From positions 1 to 8,787 of the forward strand of contig DATAVE010000111.1 of NCBI GenBank assembly GCA_036267875.1: DNA of 8,787 bases, written 5' to 3'. Source of the DNA: DASZTV01 sp036267875 (lineage in GTDB: Bacteria; Actinomycetota; Actinomycetes; JAFAQI01). A program made the translations under genes and the position numbers. A model generated the notes under the pieces. That model made no database searches. It was given only the letters and a program-made list of their open reading frames with translations, and had not been told where the DNA came from. Positions 6,352 to 8,787 of the stretch are shown one piece after another (position 1 is the stretch's first letter; each line of letters starts with the position of its first letter).

Positions 6352-7331
6352 ACTTCGACCTCAGCGATGAGCAGCGTGCGCTCGCGGCCGCGGCCGCCGA
6401 CTTCTTCGGCTCGGCCGCCTCGCCTGGCGCCGCGCGAGCGAGTCTCGACGACGGCGCTCCTATCGCGCCAGGGCGCAAGGCGATCGCCGACACCGGGTTC
6501 GCCGCGATCACGGTGCCGGAGTCTTGCGGCGGTGGTGGCGGGTCGATCCTCGACCTCGCGGTCGTTGCCGAGCAGGCCGGTCGGGTGATCGCCGGTCCGA
6601 GCCTCGTGACCGCGGCGCGCGTCGCGGTGTTGCTCGAAGGCGACGACGCGCGGCTGGCGGCGTTCGCCGACGGCTCCGCGGCGTACGCCGTCATCGAGGA
6701 AAATGATGGTCCCGTCCTCGACGCGACGACGGCCGATCGCTTCCTGGCGTTCCGCGACGGCAAGATCGTCGAGGGCACCGGGTCGATCACCGAACGGGCG
6801 CCGATCGACGCGACGCGCGGCCTGGCGGACGTGACGCTCGACGACCCGACGGTCGTCAACGACGACGCGGTCGCTCGCTGGGAGCACGCACTGCACGTCG
6901 GACAGATCGTGCTCGCCGCCGAAGGGCTGGGTACGGCGAGCAAGGCGCTCGAGGTCGCCCTCGACTACGCCAAGCAGCGGGTCGCGTTCGGCCGCCAGAT
7001 CGGCTCCTACCAGGCGATCAAGCACTCGCTTGTCGATGCGTTCGTCGGCGTCGAGCAGCTGCGGTCGCTGGTGTGGTGGGCGGCGTGGACGGCGGACGAG
7101 TCGTTGCACGAGCTGCCACTGGCAGCGGCCGCGGCGAAGGGCACCGCTGCCGTCGTGCTCGACAGCACCGCCGAGACTTTGGTGCAGGTGCACGGCGGCA
7201 TCGGCTTCACCTGGGAGCACGACGCGCATCTGTATTGGCGGCGGGCGAAGGTCGACCGGTTCCTGCTCGGTGACGACGTCGAGGCGTTCGACACGGTCGC
7301 GCGGCTCGCGATTGCGGCGGCCTCAGCATGA
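6348..7331 (+). CDS. Acyl-CoA dehydrogenase-like partner subunit (degenerate, short)
   Basis: 327 residues, shorter than the usual 380-400. The N-terminal domain is recognisable (MNFDLSDEQRALAAAAADFF; TVPESCGGGGGSILDLAVVAEQAG, 55-78), as is the C-terminal helical domain (KQRVAFGRQIGSYQAIKHSL, 209-228; QVHGGIGFTWEHDAHLYWRR, 280-299). The middle flavin-contact domain is shortened and lacks the SEPxxGSD motif of the first subunit. Neither catalytic Glu position is kept: G185/Q186 stand in the E246 region and L307 stands where MCAD-type enzymes have Glu. The FGRQ segment that contributes to FAD binding remains. This fits the non-catalytic half of an alpha2-beta2 acyl-CoA dehydrogenase, as known for FadE26/FadE27-type pairs in mycobacteria. 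The start is a GTG overlapping the preceding stop (GTGA). Independent activity appears unlikely. Confidence 0.88.
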   Translation: MNFDLSDEQRALAAAAADFFGSAASPGAARASLDDGAPIAPGRKAIADTGFAAITVPESCGGGGGSILDLAVVAEQAGRVIAGPSLVTAARVAVLLEGDDARLAAFADGSAAYAVIEENDGPVLDATTADRFLAFRDGKIVEGTGSITERAPIDATRGLADVTLDDPTVVNDDAVARWEHALHVGQIVLAAEGLGTASKALEVALDYAKQRVAFGRQIGSYQAIKHSLVDAFVGVEQLRSLVWWAAWTADESLHELPLAAAAAKGTAAVVLDSTAETLVQVHGGIGFTWEHDAHLYWRRAKVDRFLLGDDVEAFDTVARLAIAAASA

Positions 7332-8787
7332 GCCACAACCTTGCCGAGCTCTCGGACAAGCACTTCGAGAAGACCGGCGACTACGAGTCGCTGTTCTTCG
7401 AGGGCAAGGCCTACGGCACTCGCGACCAGCACGAGCGCGGGCTTCGCTTTGCGACCGGGCTGCAGTCGATCGGCATCGAGCCAGGCGACCGCGTCGTCGT
7501 ACTGATGATGAACACGCCCGAGGTGTTCGTCTCCTACAACGCGATCTGGCGAGCCGGCGCGGTCGTGACGCCGATCCTGTTCCTGATCAGCCCGCCCGAG
7601 CTGCACCACGTGCTCGAGCACTCGGGCGCGAAGGCCGCGATCCTCACCCCTGAGCTGGTGCCGCTGCTGCAGTCGGCGATCGAGGGCCTCGACATCAAGA
7701 TGATCGTGGTCGGCGACGCACCCGCTGTTGAATCGACACAGGGTGCGATCTCCTTCGCGTCGCTGGAGAACTTCGAGCCCGGTGAGATCGTGCCGCGCGA
7801 CGATGACGACCTGGCCGCTCTGCTCTACACCGGTGGGACCACCGGCCGTTCCAAGGGCGTGATGCTGACCCACCGCGGCCTGTGGTCGGCTGGGCATTCA
7901 CTGCACGAAAGCACCAGCCAGTCAACGTTCAAGTTCACGCGCTCGCTGCTGCCGCTGCCGCTTTCGCACGCCTACGGGCTGATGCTCGTGTGCGCCTCGA
8001 TGCACAGCGAGGAACAGGGCTTCAGCGTGATGCAGCGGTGGTTCGACGCAGCGTCGTGGGTGACGCTGGTCGAAGAGCACCGGCTCGAGGTCAGCGCGAT
8101 GGTGCCGTCGATGATGACGATGGTGCTCGCGCTGCCGATCGAGGACCACGACCTGTCGTCGATGCAGATGTTCGGGTCAGGGGCGGCGCCGTTGCCGATG
8201 GCGCTTCGCGAGGAAGTGCAGCGCCGGCTCGGCGTCGAGGTCTATGAGGGCTATGGGCTGACCGAGGCGTCGGCCGGTGTCACCGCGAACCGGCAGGGCT
8301 TCAACAAGCCGGGCACCGTCGGTCGCCCGCTGCCGGGCGTGACGGTGACGATCCAGGACGAGGCCGGCAACCAGCTCCCGATCGGTGAGGACGGCGAGAT
8401 CTGCGTGCAGGGCCCGAGCATCATGAAGGGCTACTGGCAGGACCCGGAAGCGACGGAGTTCGCACTGCGTGGCGGCTGGTTGCACACCGGTGACGTCGGC
8501 CGCTTCGACGACGAGGGCTTCCTGACGATCGTCGATCGACTCAAGGACCTGATCATCCGCGGCGGCTTCAATGTCTACCCACGTGACGTCGAAGAGGTGC
8601 TCTTGCAGCACCCGGACGTCACACAGGCGGCGTGCGTCGGCAAGCCCGACGTCGAGTCAGGTGAAGAGGTCGTGGCCGCAGTGGCCTTGCGAGCGGGAGC
8701 GACGGTCACTGGCCAGGAGCTGGTGGAGTTCTCGAAAGGTCAGCTCGCGAAGTACAAGTACCCGCGCGAGGTGCGAATCCTTGACGC
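7328..8787 (+). CDS. Acyl-CoA synthetase (AMP-forming ligase), C-terminus beyond window
   Basis: Open from the ATG at 7328 (overlapping the previous stop as ATGA) to the window edge: 486 codons without a stop. It should activate a carboxylic acid to its CoA thioester via an acyl-AMP, supplying the adjacent dehydrogenase pair. Adenylate-forming motifs are the P-loop YTGGTTGRSKG (167-177), YEGYGLTEAS (306-315), GWLHTGDVG (383-391), and the hinge and C-terminal domain start DRLKDLIIRGGFNVYPRDVE (403-422). The sequence stops at KYKYPREVRILD, about ten residues before the conserved GK lysine expected near the end, so only the last ~15-25 residues should be missing. The fold matches generic FadD/long-chain ligases. 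I see no feature that sets substrate, and it does not look like mycobacterial FadD17 as I recall it. No Shine-Dalgarno is clear, so translation is probably coupled to the upstream gene. Confidence 0.9.
   Translation, partial: MSHNLAELSDKHFEKTGDYESLFFEGKAYGTRDQHERGLRFATGLQSIGIEPGDRVVVLMMNTPEVFVSYNAIWRAGAVVTPILFLISPPELHHVLEHSGAKAAILTPELVPLLQSAIEGLDIKMIVVGDAPAVESTQGAISFASLENFEPGEIVPRDDDDLAALLYTGGTTGRSKGVMLTHRGLWSAGHSLHESTSQSTFKFTRSLLPLPLSHAYGLMLVCASMHSEEQGFSVMQRWFDAASWVTLVEEHRLEVSAMVPSMMTMVLALPIEDHDLSSMQMFGSGAAPLPMALREEVQRRLGVEVYEGYGLTEASAGVTANRQGFNKPGTVGRPLPGVTVTIQDEAGNQLPIGEDGEICVQGPSIMKGYWQDPEATEFALRGGWLHTGDVGRFDDEGFLTIVDRLKDLIIRGGFNVYPRDVEEVLLQHPDVTQAACVGKPDVESGEEVVAAVALRAGATVTGQELVEFSKGQLAKYKYPREVRILD

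Noticed and set aside
6153..7229. Long minus-strand open frame (358 codons) opposite the dehydrogenase genes
   Set aside because: The composition is Arg/Asp/Val-rich with no recognisable domain. The plus strand holds clear dehydrogenase motifs, so this is a G+C-bias shadow.
7007..7897. Minus-strand open frame (296 codons) opposite the dehydrogenase/synthetase junction
   Set aside because: It lies antisense to well-supported plus-strand genes joined by an ATGA overlap, and has no domain signature.
5119..8787. Naming the plus-strand genes fadE26-fadE27-fadD17 after the mycobacterial cluster
   Set aside because: Gene order is similar and the subunit logic fits. However, the ligase does not resemble FadD17 as I recall it, and the second subunit is notably shorter. 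Orthology needs a phylogeny.

Overview
The window is gene-dense, high-G+C DNA, by eye about two-thirds G+C with a strong G/C bias at third codon positions. Genes start at GTG as well as ATG and overlap by ATGA or GTGA at their junctions. Together with the protein families (paired acyl-CoA dehydrogenases, TetR regulator, fused LivH-LivM permease), this points to an actinomycete (Actinomycetota). The genus cannot be fixed from the sequence alone.

Layout: two divergent, tightly packed transcription units meet at a short intergenic region around 5011-5118. The leftward arm (minus strand) holds a TetR-family regulator (4375-5010), a LivH-LivM fused branched-chain-type ABC permease (2406-4307), a LivF-type ABC ATPase (1691-2419), a secreted and membrane-anchored protein of unknown function (408-1694), and a small two-helix membrane protein cut by the left edge (1-411). 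The last three junctions all overlap (14, 4 and 4 bases), so the two unknown membrane proteins look translationally coupled to the transporter. The rightward arm (plus strand) holds two acyl-CoA dehydrogenase subunits (5119-6351 and 6348-7331) and an acyl-CoA synthetase cut by the right edge (7328-8787), again joined by 4-base overlaps.

Working model (inference): the ABC permease imports a carboxylic acid or another amphipathic carbon source. The synthetase makes the CoA thioester, and the dehydrogenase pair, probably a heteromer with one catalytic and one degenerate subunit, does the first beta-oxidation step. The TetR protein is the likely local regulator. A spaced inverted repeat occurs upstream of livHM (4325-4350), and a weaker copy with the same geometry lies in the tetR/dehydrogenase promoter region (5051-5076). 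The two share a 12-bp identical core, so one regulator could control both arms. The substrate is not determinable here. Steroid side chains, branched or aromatic acids and fatty acids all fit. No LivG-type ATPase and no periplasmic substrate-binding protein lie in the window.

No RNA genes, CRISPR arrays, insertion sequences or convincing terminators were seen. The most unusual part is the pair of uncharacterised membrane proteins coupled to the transporter at the left side. The rest is a fairly typical actinobacterial catabolic locus.
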